From: Bradyrhizobium erythrophlei
GTDB taxonomy: Bacteria; Pseudomonadota; Alphaproteobacteria; Rhizobiales; Xanthobacteraceae
Length of the DNA stretch: 64,000 nt
Direction: 5' to 3'
Assembly (NCBI RefSeq): GCF_900129425.1
Contig: NZ_LT670817.1
Coordinates: 1,550,001-1,614,000, forward strand
Position numbers and translations under genes: made by a program. This document shows positions 34,355 to 42,977 of this stretch, in pieces. Numbering within the stretch: position 1 is the first letter of the stretch; each line of letters starts with the position of its first letter. Under the pieces are notes generated by a model, which made no database searches, was not told the DNA's origin, and was given only the letters and a program-made list of their open reading frames with translations.

Positions 34355-34876
34355 GCCGTTGGGTGTGGTCGCTTCCGGAAGAGCTCAACCAGGCATCGAT
34401 GAACTGCAACAACTGTTACATTTGCTCGCTGACGCTCGGTTCGACACAACTGAGTTGGACTACCACAAGCTATCCGACTGGCGAGAGTGACTTGATCGTC
34501 GACTTCGTCCTCTTCGACGCTATCGTCGTCTTCGTCACCTCGTTCGTGTTCTCGTCGAGGCGAAGCACGCGACCGTCAGTGTCGGCAATATTCCTGATCA
34601 CGAATCTGGGAACTCAATGTCGGTTTCGTTGGTCATGCGGCTGAATCAGTCGTAATGGCTCAATTGTGATCATCTGCTCTTGGGCCAATGCCGGCATCGA
34701 CGCCTGCGGTTACTTTTTAGAACCGACTCGGGAAGATCGAAACGGTCATTCCGCTCGCCGGAGGATCCGCGCCTGCCACGAAGCAATTCCGCGACCGTCA
34801 ACACGCCGGCGGAAGCCGAGCATTGTTGTGCGAGAATCGTTCGTTGTTGTACAAGGAGCGAGGTCACAACGATTCG
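34355..34876. other. Gap with uncertain content
   Basis: In 522 bases I see only a short frame fragment near 34385-34490 (GIDELQQLLHLLADARFDTT then ELDYHKLSDWRE and stop) that could be the tail of a lost protein. There is no complete gene. The DUF763 promoter should lie in its right half. Confidence 0.35.
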
Positions 34877-36163
34877 ATGACAAAACGCACGGGCAGCGCC
34901 GATCTACCACTTCACGGCGGCCGGGTCCCGGCCTGGCTAGGCCAACGCATGTCGGTGCTGGGCGGCGTCATCACGGAAGCAATCGTGCATCACTACGGCC
35001 GCGATGCGTTCCTCGAAAGGCTCGCGCATCCCTTCTGGTTTCAATCGTTCGGCGCGGTAATGGGCATGGATTGGCATTCGTCCGGCATCACGACCAGTGT
35101 GATCGGCGCCTTGAAGCGTGGTCTCGCGTCCCGCCAGGACGAACTCGGAATCTACGTGTGCGGCGGGCGCGGCAAACACTCTCGCAAGACGCCCGCCGAG
35201 CTACAGGCTCTCGGCGAGCGCATCGGAATCGACGGCGAAAACCTGACACGGGCGAGCCGTCTCGTTGCGAAGGTCGACAGCGCCGCGGTGCAGGATGGAT
35301 TCGACCTCTATCTGCATGGCTTCTTCGTGACGGCCGACGGCAGATGGACCGTCGTGCAGCAGGGCATGAACGGTGACAAGCGTCAGGCGCGTCGCTATCA
35401 CTGGCACTCGGCGGCCGTGACCGATTTTGTGGACCAACCGCACAGCGCGATAGACGGTCCTCAGCAAGGCGAAATTATCAACTTGACCGATCGTCGCGCC
35501 GCGAAGGCGCGTGACGCACAATTGGACTTGCTGACCGTTTTGGGGCCGGACCGGATCCTCGAGCAGTTCTTGGAGCTCACCACAGCGCCGTCGCTCCAAG
35601 GCACGCTGCCGCATCTCGTGATGCCGGTCTACCACGACGTCCGGCCCAAGGACGTCTTTGCGCGGCGGTTGCATGGCACGCTGGCGGCGGCATCCGAACA
35701 GGGACCGGTCGACTTTCCGGATCTGCTTCTGACACCGGGAGTCGGCGCCCGAACGGTGCGCTCGCTGGCGATGGTGGCGGAGGTCGTGCACGGCACGCCG
35801 TATCGTTTCGCCGACCCAGCACGGTTTTCGCTGGCACATGGAGGCAAGGACCGGCATCCGTATCCCGTACCACTCAAGATCTACGACGAGACCATCCGCG
35901 TGATGAAGAGCGCGGTGCAGAAGGCGAAGCTCGGTCGCGACGAAGAGCTCGGTGCCCTCAAGCGTCTCGACGACCAAGCGCGCCGCCTGGAGTTCGTCGC
36001 CATGGGACCCTCGGTCGCCGCCTACATCGCCGGCGAGACTTCGGCATCGCCCGAACTCGACGGCCGTTCGGTGTTCGGCTGGGAACGCGATTTGCGCTCC
36101 GCCGAACGCCACGTGACGGACGAAACCCACGGTGGGTTGGGTCGTGCGAGCGGCAAACCATAG
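34877..36163 (+). CDS. DUF763-family protein, 428 aa
   Basis: The N-terminus MTKRTGSADLPLHGGRVPAW is the DUF763 signature, followed by RMSVLGGVITEAIVHHYG. The middle has LHGFFVTADGRWTVVQQGMN and the ARRYHWHS motif. The later LLTPGVGARTVRSLAMVAEV looks like a helix-hairpin-helix, followed by FSLAHGGKDRHPYPVP. DUF763 is shared by archaea and scattered bacteria and has no established function; the HhH-like part hints at nucleic acid. The start at 34877 is preferred over 34823 on family grounds. It converges on the DUF4365 gene. Confidence 0.88.
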   Translation: MTKRTGSADLPLHGGRVPAWLGQRMSVLGGVITEAIVHHYGRDAFLERLAHPFWFQSFGAVMGMDWHSSGITTSVIGALKRGLASRQDELGIYVCGGRGKHSRKTPAELQALGERIGIDGENLTRASRLVAKVDSAAVQDGFDLYLHGFFVTADGRWTVVQQGMNGDKRQARRYHWHSAAVTDFVDQPHSAIDGPQQGEIINLTDRRAAKARDAQLDLLTVLGPDRILEQFLELTTAPSLQGTLPHLVMPVYHDVRPKDVFARRLHGTLAAASEQGPVDFPDLLLTPGVGARTVRSLAMVAEVVHGTPYRFADPARFSLAHGGKDRHPYPVPLKIYDETIRVMKSAVQKAKLGRDEELGALKRLDDQARRLEFVAMGPSVAAYIAGETSASPELDGRSVFGWERDLRSAERHVTDETHGGLGRASGKP

Positions 36164-36307
36164 TCTCAGAAAAGGAAGCGTTCGGCGGGTTCCCGCGCGC
36201 AATGTTGCAGGATCGCAACTTATCGGGCTGGAGCCAGGCTGCTCCCAAATACGCTCGTTGCGAATTCAACGCAGATCGGCAAAGAGGAACGTCAGACGGC
36301 GATGGAA

Positions 36308-37339
36308 TCAACCGACTTGGAAGACATAATCCAATATGGCGCAATCGCCGCGGTTCGCCCATCTGTCCGCGCCACGGTCCTTCACGCTCGGATCAACGTC
36401 GTGTCCGTCCAACGCGCAGTCGTAATCGCCCGTCATCAAGCCGAAGACGGGAATACCTCTATACTTTTCCCGCAGATTGCAGAAATACGAAATCCTCTGG
36501 TCGTAATGGTCGCTGAAGAACTCGCCGAGCAGCATGTCTTTCATGCGATCGGGAAATTCATCGTAGAGGATGCCGAGCACGTTGATACCGGTGCGCGAAT
36601 AGGTGTCCTCGCGCAAAACGATTCTTCGAATCTGCTCGCGCGTGAAGTGATCTCCGAAGGAGCGGGCAAGCATGTACAGAAGCTCGGATAAAGCATTTCC
36701 CTCGAGCGTTCCCCAAATTCGCCCACTGATGGATAACACCTCTTCCACGACAAGATGGACTGGGAAATAGGACAATTCCTTCCGATACCGATTTAGAAGC
36801 CCGTTTGCGGCTGCTACCAATTCGTGGTCATGCGTTTCGAGCGCAAAGCGGATCAGGTCGCGAAGCTGGGTTGCGCGCGCGACCGGATGAATTCCGCGAG
36901 CAATCGTTTTGAGTTGCTCGTTGCCGATCCGATCGAGTGGCGAAAGCCAATCGGCGGCGATCGTAGTGTGAGTCGCCTCTCCGTAGATCGAGCGCTGCAA
37001 GCCCTCAACCTCGATGCAACCCTGCAGCCAGCAGAACCAGCCATTTCCGGTCTGCGTTTCCACCTGCACGAGGATCACCGGAAGTCGGCATTCGTATGCG
37101 TACTTCAGAAAGTCGTTCTTGAGACGGACCGCTCTCGCCGCCGATTTGCCGTTGAAGCTCTTGATTTGGCATTTCAAAAAGTTTGCGCTCGGATCCGGAT
37201 CGGACAACTCCGCTTCCATGTCGATCCCGACATCCTCTTCTTGATTCCTGACGATCCAACCGCCCAGACGCTCGAACGTGGCGGCGGCCACCCGGTGGCC
37301 CAAGGACCCTATTCGCTGTGAATCCGTGCGCCGCGGCAT
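36308..37339 (-). CDS. DUF4365 (PD-(D/E)XK nuclease-like) protein, 343 aa
   Basis: The first 100 residues carry the DUF4365 core: GSLGHRVAAATFERLGGW, EEDVGIDMEAEL (Asp40, Glu44) and FLKCQIKSFNG (Gln58-Ile-Lys60), the D-E-QxK set of PD-(D/E)XK nucleases. The remaining 240 residues are helical and unassigned, possibly a recognition part. DUF4365 proteins recur in defence islands. The start at 37339 has AGGA 8 bases upstream; the frame extends to 37384. It is divergent from the eight-gene block, sharing the 37340-37683 control region. Confidence 0.82.
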   Translation of the reverse strand: MPRRTDSQRIGSLGHRVAAATFERLGGWIVRNQEEDVGIDMEAELSDPDPSANFLKCQIKSFNGKSAARAVRLKNDFLKYAYECRLPVILVQVETQTGNGWFCWLQGCIEVEGLQRSIYGEATHTTIAADWLSPLDRIGNEQLKTIARGIHPVARATQLRDLIRFALETHDHELVAAANGLLNRYRKELSYFPVHLVVEEVLSISGRIWGTLEGNALSELLYMLARSFGDHFTREQIRRIVLREDTYSRTGINVLGILYDEFPDRMKDMLLGEFFSDHYDQRISYFCNLREKYRGIPVFGLMTGDYDCALDGHDVDPSVKDRGADRWANRGDCAILDYVFQVG

Positions 37340-37628
37340 CAATAGGTCCTTGAATATTACGTTGTCGTTGCCCGACATCGACAAGGTTAATCGTCGCTTC
37401 CGGTCAGATCGGGCAGAGCCGGCTCTTCGCCGAACGGGCGATAACCCGTCCGTTCGTCCAGAATATCAGCTTCGGTCAATTGGCTTGTCAGTTGATGAGA
37501 TTGGGGCGGGTAAATTTTGAGAAGCTGGTCGAGACGCTTCGTGGTCAGCGCCGGTTAGAGCTTGTCGATCGTCGTTTTGGCCGCCGTCGTCTTGCGACCG
37601 CTGTGTCTCGGGTGTTCTTTATTTGTTC

Positions 37629-37657
37629 TTGACAAGCGGATTAAACTTTGACATAAA
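37629..37657 (+). promoter_or_regulatory. Sigma-70-like promoter of the eight-gene block
   Basis: TTGACA (37629-37634), a 17-base spacer, then CATAAA (37652-37657). Transcription would begin inside the adjacent palindrome, about 20 bases before the GTG start, so the first gene is almost leaderless. Confidence 0.5.
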
Positions 37658-37682
37658 CGACACAACACGATAGTTGTGTCGT
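37657..37682. promoter_or_regulatory. Perfect palindromic operator
   Basis: ACGACACAAC and GTTGTGTCGT are exact inverted repeats around a 6-base centre (ACGATA). The site touches the -10 box and ends 2 bases before the first start codon. It suits repression by the block's own XRE-HTH/ImmA protein (gene 2), as in phage-type regulator pairs; that link is inferred. Confidence 0.65.
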
Positions 37683-37683
37683 C

Positions 37684-38127
37684 GTGGAACCTAAGTTCGA
37701 TCCAGACACCGGTTATCTGCCGGCAGGAGTTCACCCAATGGATTGGGGCTCCTTTGTCGTGAAATTTGGCTGGAACAACCGCAGGCATTTCCTGCTCGGA
37801 GGAATGCAGCGCGCCTTAGCGAACCTGCGCGCGGCCGGTTGCGCCGCGGCGATCGTCGACGGAAGCTTCGTTTCGAACAAGGAAGAGCCGGGCGACTACG
37901 ATCTCGCTTTCGATCCCGTTGGAGTGAACGGAAGTCTCGTCGACCCCGTACTTCGGAGGCACGACGACCAAAGGAAGGCAATGAACGCAAAATATTTCGG
38001 AGACGTGTTTCCATGGGGAGCGGTGGCCTGCACGACCACGCGCCTCATATATCGCGAATTCTTCCAGCGCGACCGTTCCGGCGTAATCAAGGGTGTCGTG
38101 CTTCTCGATGTGAAGCTGCTGCCATGA
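37684..38127 (+). CDS. Nucleotidyltransferase-fold protein (DUF6932-like), 147 aa
   Basis: The start is GTG, two bases after the operator palindrome. The N-terminus DPDTGYLPAGVHPMDW matches the family opening (LPPGIH.A.W), which supports this start although no RBS is present; ATG 37738 with AGGAG is the alternative. The catalytic-type motif is DGSFVSNKEEPGDYDLAF: Gly60-Ser61 and Asp71/Asp73, the GS...DxD of pol-beta NTases. The third Asp is not obvious. The stop overlaps the next ATG (ATGA), so it is translated with the XRE/ImmA gene, an arrangement like toxin-antitoxin pairs. Confidence 0.75.
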   Translation: MEPKFDPDTGYLPAGVHPMDWGSFVVKFGWNNRRHFLLGGMQRALANLRAAGCAAAIVDGSFVSNKEEPGDYDLAFDPVGVNGSLVDPVLRRHDDQRKAMNAKYFGDVFPWGAVACTTTRLIYREFFQRDRSGVIKGVVLLDVKLLP

Positions 38128-39554
38128 TCACCAACGAACGCCAGCTCCAGATCTCGAAAGCCCAGGCCGCCCGATTCAGGGATTCTTTGGCCGCGCTCGA
38201 ACGGGGCGAGCTCTCCGAGACCGATCTGCACCCGCTCATGAAGCAGACCCAAATTGATGCCGTCCGAGGCCAGCTAGAAAGCCTGATGAATGAAATCAGA
38301 GAATACGAAGATCTGCGAAGCGGCAAGATCCCCGCTATCGAACTGGATTCGTTGGGGGAGCTTCCGGACGGTCTGATCCGCGCACGTATTGCCGCTGGCC
38401 TGACCCAGAAGGATTTAGCCGTCCGGCTGGGCCTCCGTGAGCAGCAAATTCAACGCTACGAAGCCACCAAATACGAAGGGGCGACCTTCTCGCGAGTCGT
38501 CGAGGTCGCGGATGCGATAGGGCTCAAAATCAGCAAGCGCCTCGAGATCATGAAAACGCGATCGGCAGAGGCCGTGATCGAGCGTCTTCGCTCTATCGGA
38601 CTCGGCAGCGATTTCATCCGCAGGAGAATTTCCCCGGACATAACGTTCGACGAAAATGGCGCTCGGGAAATAGTGAAACGAGTAGGCGCAATATTCGGCT
38701 GGTCTCCCGAGTTGTTATTCGGGTCCGGCACCGTCGATCCGGCACAACTGGGAGGGGCTACGGCACGGTTTAAAATGCCGAAGGGCCGAGATGCTCGGTC
38801 CGCACTCGTCTACACCGGCTATGCCTATCGTCTCGCGACCATTTGCGGGCATGCGATGTCGGCAAATGCGCGCCGGCACGTTCCGACCAACTGGAGGCTA
38901 TTCCGCGACGAATTAGTCGGGAGCTACGGCAGCGTCGAATTCAAGTCGGTGCTCTCGTTCGCTTGGGACTTGGGCGTCGTGGTGCTTCCGCTCAACGACA
39001 CAGGCGCCTTTCACGGCGCCTGCTGGCGGATAAGGGGCGTCAATGTAGTCGTGCTGAAGCAGGCGTTGCGCTATCCTGCACGCTGGCTTTTCGATCTTCT
39101 GCATGAACTGCGGCACGCGGGCGAAAAGCCGGGTGCCGACGAGTTCGAAGTGGTGGAAGCGTCCGAGACGTCGGATGAACGACGAAATTCGCGCGAGGAG
39201 CAGGAAGCCAGTTGGTTTGCTGGACAAGTCTCTCTCGACGGTCGCGCTGAAGATCTCACTAAGGAGTGTCTTGCGTTGGCGGAAAGCGATCTTCGCAAGC
39301 TCAAGAAAGCGGTCGAAGAAGTCGCGGCTCGCCAACGGGTATCCGCAAGCCAACTGGCGAACTACATGGCATTTCGTCTTTCCATGCAGGGAGAAAACTG
39401 GTGGGGCGTCGCCACCAACCTGCAGGACAAGAGTTACGATCCGCTCGCCGTTGCACGCGACGTCTTCTTCGAAAGATTCTCGTTCGGAGATCTTTCTCAA
39501 TCGGATGCCCAATTGTTGAGCCTGGCCCTACACGATGAGGTGCTTCATGACTGA
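38124..39554 (+). CDS. XRE-HTH regulator fused to ImmA/IrrE metallopeptidase, 476 aa
   Basis: Residues about 85-145 hold an XRE helix-turn-helix (ARIAAGLTQKDLAVRLGLRE, then QQIQRYEA). The C-terminal half holds the zinc peptidase motif LLHELRHAGE with His327-Glu328...His331. In phage and ICE systems such proteins cut a repressor on damage or infection cues. Having sensor-protease and DNA-binding parts in one chain makes it the likely switch of this block, probably acting at the palindrome 37657-37682. The start is fixed by the ATGA overlap; the frame upstream to 37743 is a shadow. It overlaps the next gene by 8 bases. Confidence 0.88.
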   Translation: MITNERQLQISKAQAARFRDSLAALERGELSETDLHPLMKQTQIDAVRGQLESLMNEIREYEDLRSGKIPAIELDSLGELPDGLIRARIAAGLTQKDLAVRLGLREQQIQRYEATKYEGATFSRVVEVADAIGLKISKRLEIMKTRSAEAVIERLRSIGLGSDFIRRRISPDITFDENGAREIVKRVGAIFGWSPELLFGSGTVDPAQLGGATARFKMPKGRDARSALVYTGYAYRLATICGHAMSANARRHVPTNWRLFRDELVGSYGSVEFKSVLSFAWDLGVVVLPLNDTGAFHGACWRIRGVNVVVLKQALRYPARWLFDLLHELRHAGEKPGADEFEVVEASETSDERRNSREEQEASWFAGQVSLDGRAEDLTKECLALAESDLRKLKKAVEEVAARQRVSASQLANYMAFRLSMQGENWWGVATNLQDKSYDPLAVARDVFFERFSFGDLSQSDAQLLSLALHDEVLHD

Positions 39555-40161
39555 AACCCTGTTCACCGGCGAGATGCCGAAGTTGGAGCCGCTTAAGGTG
39601 CATTGCACGGATGCGCGCTGCGAAACCGGATTTCATTGCTTCGGTCCCAACAGGAGGAGCAAGGACTGGCAAAAGTCCTACGAAGGACAGTGCCAATTCT
39701 GCGGCGAGAACCCGGTCGATTGGAAGAAGATAAAAAGCCGCGATCTGTCCGACGTGGAGGGCACGTTTCGCGAGTTGTCGCACGAATGGATCCGCCACAC
39801 GTTCTTCGATGCGGATTTCGATGAAAAATCGAAGAAGCAAGCCCAGGATCTGGGCATGGAAGGTCTCAAGGCGAGAGTGCGTCCTCTGTTGGAGAAGAAG
39901 ATCGGGCCCGAGAAGATCTTCCGAGACGGCACTCAGACGAAGAAGGAAGGCAGCGCCATCTTCTACGCGCAGCATGCAACGGCGACTTGCTGCCGGAAAT
40001 GTCTCGAGTACTGGTATGGCATCAGCTCGAATCGTGAGCTCACCGGAGAAGAGCTAGATTTCTGCGAGGGATTGATCACCGCCTACCTCGACTTGAGGCG
40101 CGAAGAATTATTCGACCAAACGAATTCCGACGATGGCGATCAGACGATCGAGGCTCGATAG
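39547..40161 (+). CDS. DUF4186-like zinc-binding protein, 204 aa
   Basis: The start at 39547 overlaps the previous gene by 8 bases. The N-terminal 60 residues hold a Cys/His set (VHCTDARCETGFHCF, CQFCGE) like a zinc ribbon. The C-terminal 70 match the DUF4186 ending: FYAQHATATCCRKCLEYW, then the NRELTGEELDFCEGLI helix. DUF4186 has no known biochemistry. Tight packing with the radical SAM gene (stop TAG directly followed by ATG) implies a shared pathway. Confidence 0.7.
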   Translation: MTETLFTGEMPKLEPLKVHCTDARCETGFHCFGPNRRSKDWQKSYEGQCQFCGENPVDWKKIKSRDLSDVEGTFRELSHEWIRHTFFDADFDEKSKKQAQDLGMEGLKARVRPLLEKKIGPEKIFRDGTQTKKEGSAIFYAQHATATCCRKCLEYWYGISSNRELTGEELDFCEGLITAYLDLRREELFDQTNSDDGDQTIEAR

Positions 40162-41172
40162 ATGGCCCAAGCGATTGACACGATCACGTTTGCACGGGCC
40201 ATGCGCGAAAAAATAATCAGGCCCGGTTCCCGCGAACTGCTGATCGCAAAGCTGACAGGATCGGATCAAGAGCAGGATCTCACCCTGCCGGCGAATTGCG
40301 ACGGTCTCGGTCGCATCCGGCATTTCAACCGCATCGGCTCCCCGCACTGGCCGGAGAATCCGCTTCCGATCGATCCCGCATCGAAGGCGCTGGGCCTTCC
40401 TCGCGCCGATCGGCTGCAAGCCCAAGTCTTCCAAAACGCGGCATGCGCTTGGCGCTGCTGGTATTGCTACGTTCCCTACAATCTCCTTTCCGGAGATTCT
40501 TCCAGAGGCCGCTGGATGACGACCGACGCCCTAGTCAAACTGTACGCGTCGGAGGCCTCTCGACCGGCCGTCATAGACCTCTCGGGAGGATCGCCCGATC
40601 TGACCCCGGAATGGATTCCCTGGATGATGCGGTCGCTCGGGGACGCGGGCCTATCCGAAACGACGTACCTTTGGTCGGACGACAATCTCAGCACCGACTA
40701 TCTCTTCTCCGTGATGTCCGAAGAAGATCGCCGCACGTTGATCGGTTACCGGAACTATGGGCGCGTCTGCTGCCTGAAAGGTTTCGACGCCGCATCGTTT
40801 TCCTTCAACACGACCGCAACGGCCGAGGGATTCGACAGGCAATTCGAGATCCTCGCTCGATATCTGAAATTGGGGATCGACCTTTACGGGTACGTCACCT
40901 TGACCGGCGAAGATCCCGCGGCCGCCAAAACGGGCGTGCCGAGGCTGATCGATCGGCTTCAAGCGCTGAGCGAGAGCTTTCCGTTGCGGGTCGTGCCTCT
41001 GGAAATCATCAGCTTCACTCCGACCGACAAGCGCTCCAAAGGGGACGACAACAGGTCCGCTCTGACCGATCGGGTCCAAAGAGATGCGATCGAAATCTGG
41101 TCGCGAGAACTCGAGCGTCGCTACTCGAAAAGCGAGCTTAGTCGCAACATAGCAGACGTTCCGCTTCAATGA
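40162..41172 (+). CDS. Radical SAM enzyme, 336 aa
   Basis: The [4Fe-4S]-binding CX3CX2C motif is CAWRCWYC (Cys95, Cys99, Cys102), and the SAM-binding GG-type motif is DLSGGSP (residues 139-145). Later strands (TYLWSDDN, YGYVTLTG) fit the partial TIM barrel. There is no SPASM extension; extra Cys208/209-type residues lie in GRVCCLKGF. It generates a 5'-deoxyadenosyl radical to modify an unknown substrate. With a kinase, ASCH and a methyltransferase-like partner, a nucleotide or nucleic-acid substrate is plausible. It abuts the upstream gene and overlaps the next by 4 bases. Confidence 0.88.
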   Translation: MAQAIDTITFARAMREKIIRPGSRELLIAKLTGSDQEQDLTLPANCDGLGRIRHFNRIGSPHWPENPLPIDPASKALGLPRADRLQAQVFQNAACAWRCWYCYVPYNLLSGDSSRGRWMTTDALVKLYASEASRPAVIDLSGGSPDLTPEWIPWMMRSLGDAGLSETTYLWSDDNLSTDYLFSVMSEEDRRTLIGYRNYGRVCCLKGFDAASFSFNTTATAEGFDRQFEILARYLKLGIDLYGYVTLTGEDPAAAKTGVPRLIDRLQALSESFPLRVVPLEIISFTPTDKRSKGDDNRSALTDRVQRDAIEIWSRELERRYSKSELSRNIADVPLQ

Positions 41173-42476
41173 CGAAAATCAGCAAATCTGCCGCATCCGA
41201 ACAGGCCGGAGTTCTGCCGATCCTCGCGCTCTCGATGATAGCCGAAGCTCGGACATTTTCCGACCTGGTCCTGCTCGCGAGCGGGCGGTATCCGACGGAG
41301 CTCTTAGAATTCCTGAGAGGCTGCGATCATCCGGATCCGACTTTGCAGCGACACGTGCAAGTGCTGATCGACGATGCGACGATGATCGTTCCGGGCAACG
41401 GTCATCCGCAAGGATCCGGCCTCGCGCTGCCGCATCCTATGGACGCCGAATGGCGGTTCACCGACGGCACGGCCGACGATCTTCTCGCTGCCGCCGTCGA
41501 TGCGACCAACGAAGGCGATGCGATCCTATTGATGGGAGTTCCTTCCGTCGTCATTGCCGCACTTCGCAGCCGGCACGAACGTCTCTTTTCGGTCGTTGGC
41601 GAGCATAACGTCATTTCCGACGAGCTCCGTTTCTTGACCGCGAAAGACGACCGCTTCGATCACGACGACGCCGGCCAAAGGCTTGCCGCCGCCGCGATAC
41701 TGGACCCGCCTTGGTATCTCCATCAATTCTGCGGCATGCTGTCGGAGGCCGCTTCGCGCTGCGCCATCGGCGCCCACGTCTTCTTGAGCGCGCCTTCGGA
41801 AACCGTCAGACCGAGCATCCGCGACGATCTCCGGCAAATCGACGCGACCGCGAGCCAGTGCAGCTTGGAGCTCGTCGATCACGTCCCCGGTATGCTCGGG
41901 TACCGGACGCCGTTCTTCGAAATGAACGCGCTTAGAGCGTCCGGAATCGGTGCTTGGCTTCCGGAGTGGCGGCGAGGAAGCAAGAGGGTGTACCGCAAGA
42001 ATAGCCACGGTCGAGCCTTTATTTCGAAACTCCCGGCTCGATCCGGTTTCGAGGTGACGCTTTCGGGCGTCCGGCTGAGGCTTCTCGACGTCGCCCAGGA
42101 AAGAGCGACGACCGATCTCATACCGATCCATTCAGGTGAGGTATTTCCGACCGTCAGCATGCGGGCGCCCCGCCGATCCGAGGCCGTGCTTTGGACCAGC
42201 GGCAACCGCGCTTTCTCGGTCGAGCACAAGGCGTGCCTGGCGGCTCTGATCACCATCGCCGAGGACAGACGACTGTTGCCCGAAGGACTCTATCCCGAAT
42301 TATCGCCCGTGCGGAACCCAAAGACCATTGACCGAGTTAGTCCGCTGATTCAGAAGCTACTGGAGTTGGCCGAGCGCGAATTCGCAGAGGCCACGAACCT
42401 TTTGGGGCCGGAGGCTTGGGAAACAGCGGCGAACGACGCGAGATTCTTGAGCGACTCTCGCGAAGCACCCCTCTGA
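41169..42476 (+). CDS. DPPWY-motif methyltransferase-like protein, 435 aa
   Basis: A Rossmann-like core is suggested by GDAILLMGVPSV (residues 116-127, motif I position) and AAAILDPPWYLHQF (DPPWY at 179-183), the catalytic motif IV of amino-methyltransferases such as N6-adenine enzymes. The glycine-rich motif I is weak (G-x-P instead of GxG), so it may bind a different cofactor or be a relative such as an aminopropyl-transferase-like fold. The N-terminal 110 and C-terminal 150 residues are unassigned. It overlaps the radical SAM gene by 4 bases (ATGA). Confidence 0.7.
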   Translation: MTKISKSAASEQAGVLPILALSMIAEARTFSDLVLLASGRYPTELLEFLRGCDHPDPTLQRHVQVLIDDATMIVPGNGHPQGSGLALPHPMDAEWRFTDGTADDLLAAAVDATNEGDAILLMGVPSVVIAALRSRHERLFSVVGEHNVISDELRFLTAKDDRFDHDDAGQRLAAAAILDPPWYLHQFCGMLSEAASRCAIGAHVFLSAPSETVRPSIRDDLRQIDATASQCSLELVDHVPGMLGYRTPFFEMNALRASGIGAWLPEWRRGSKRVYRKNSHGRAFISKLPARSGFEVTLSGVRLRLLDVAQERATTDLIPIHSGEVFPTVSMRAPRRSEAVLWTSGNRAFSVEHKACLAALITIAEDRRLLPEGLYPELSPVRNPKTIDRVSPLIQKLLELAEREFAEATNLLGPEAWETAANDARFLSDSREAPL

Positions 42477-42496
42477 AGACGACTTGGCACAGGCGC

Positions 42497-42952
42497 GTGG
42501 CATCTCAGTTGCGCGCACCACACGTCGACGTCGGCGTCCATCTCGCGATCTTCATCGAACCCTATTTGACCGCAGTCCTCGAAGGCAAGAAGACCATCGA
42601 GTCGAGGTTCGCCGTCACTCGTCGTCCTCCGTACGAGTGTGTAAAACCGAACGATTACATTCTATTGAAGAAGTCTGGCGGTCCGGTAACCGGGTTGGCA
42701 CTGGCGAAGTCGATAAAATTCTACCGGCTTTCTCCAACCGTTCTGGCTGACATTCGGCGGAAATTCGCTCGTCAGCTTTTCGCTCTCGACGAAGACTTTT
42801 GGGATGCGCGTGCCGACAAGCTGTATGCGACGCTCATCGAGCTCGAGGACCCGGTGGCCATCGAGCCATTCACCGTCGAAAAACGGGACCGACAAGGCTG
42901 GGTGACCTACGACCGATTGTCCAATCGGGAGCCAGCCCAACTCGACATCTGA
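42497..42952 (+). CDS. ASCH-domain protein, about 151 aa
   Basis: ASCH domains bind RNA or modified nucleosides, and some (YqfB) are amidohydrolases. Visible core: VHLAIFIEPYLTAVLEGKKT, IESRFAVTRRPPY and DYILLKKSGGPVTGLA. These contain the Gly-Lys and Glu-Arg pairs typical of the cleft. The GTG at 42497, 20 bases after the previous stop, is preferred; a TTG at 42416 would overlap the neighbour by 61 bases. It lies 25 bp before the kinase gene. Confidence 0.82.
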   Translation: MASQLRAPHVDVGVHLAIFIEPYLTAVLEGKKTIESRFAVTRRPPYECVKPNDYILLKKSGGPVTGLALAKSIKFYRLSPTVLADIRRKFARQLFALDEDFWDARADKLYATLIELEDPVAIEPFTVEKRDRQGWVTYDRLSNREPAQLDI

Positions 42953-42977
42953 GTGGCCGTGATGGTACTTTGGCTGT

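Noticed and set aside
35201..36202. 333-aa minus ORF over DUF763
   Set aside because: Antisense shadow with no domain; DUF763 on the + strand is unambiguous.
37684..39554. Classical two-gene toxin-antitoxin system
   Set aside because: The pair resembles one in layout, but the second protein is a 476-residue HTH-protease and six further genes follow without a break, so a larger operon is the better reading.
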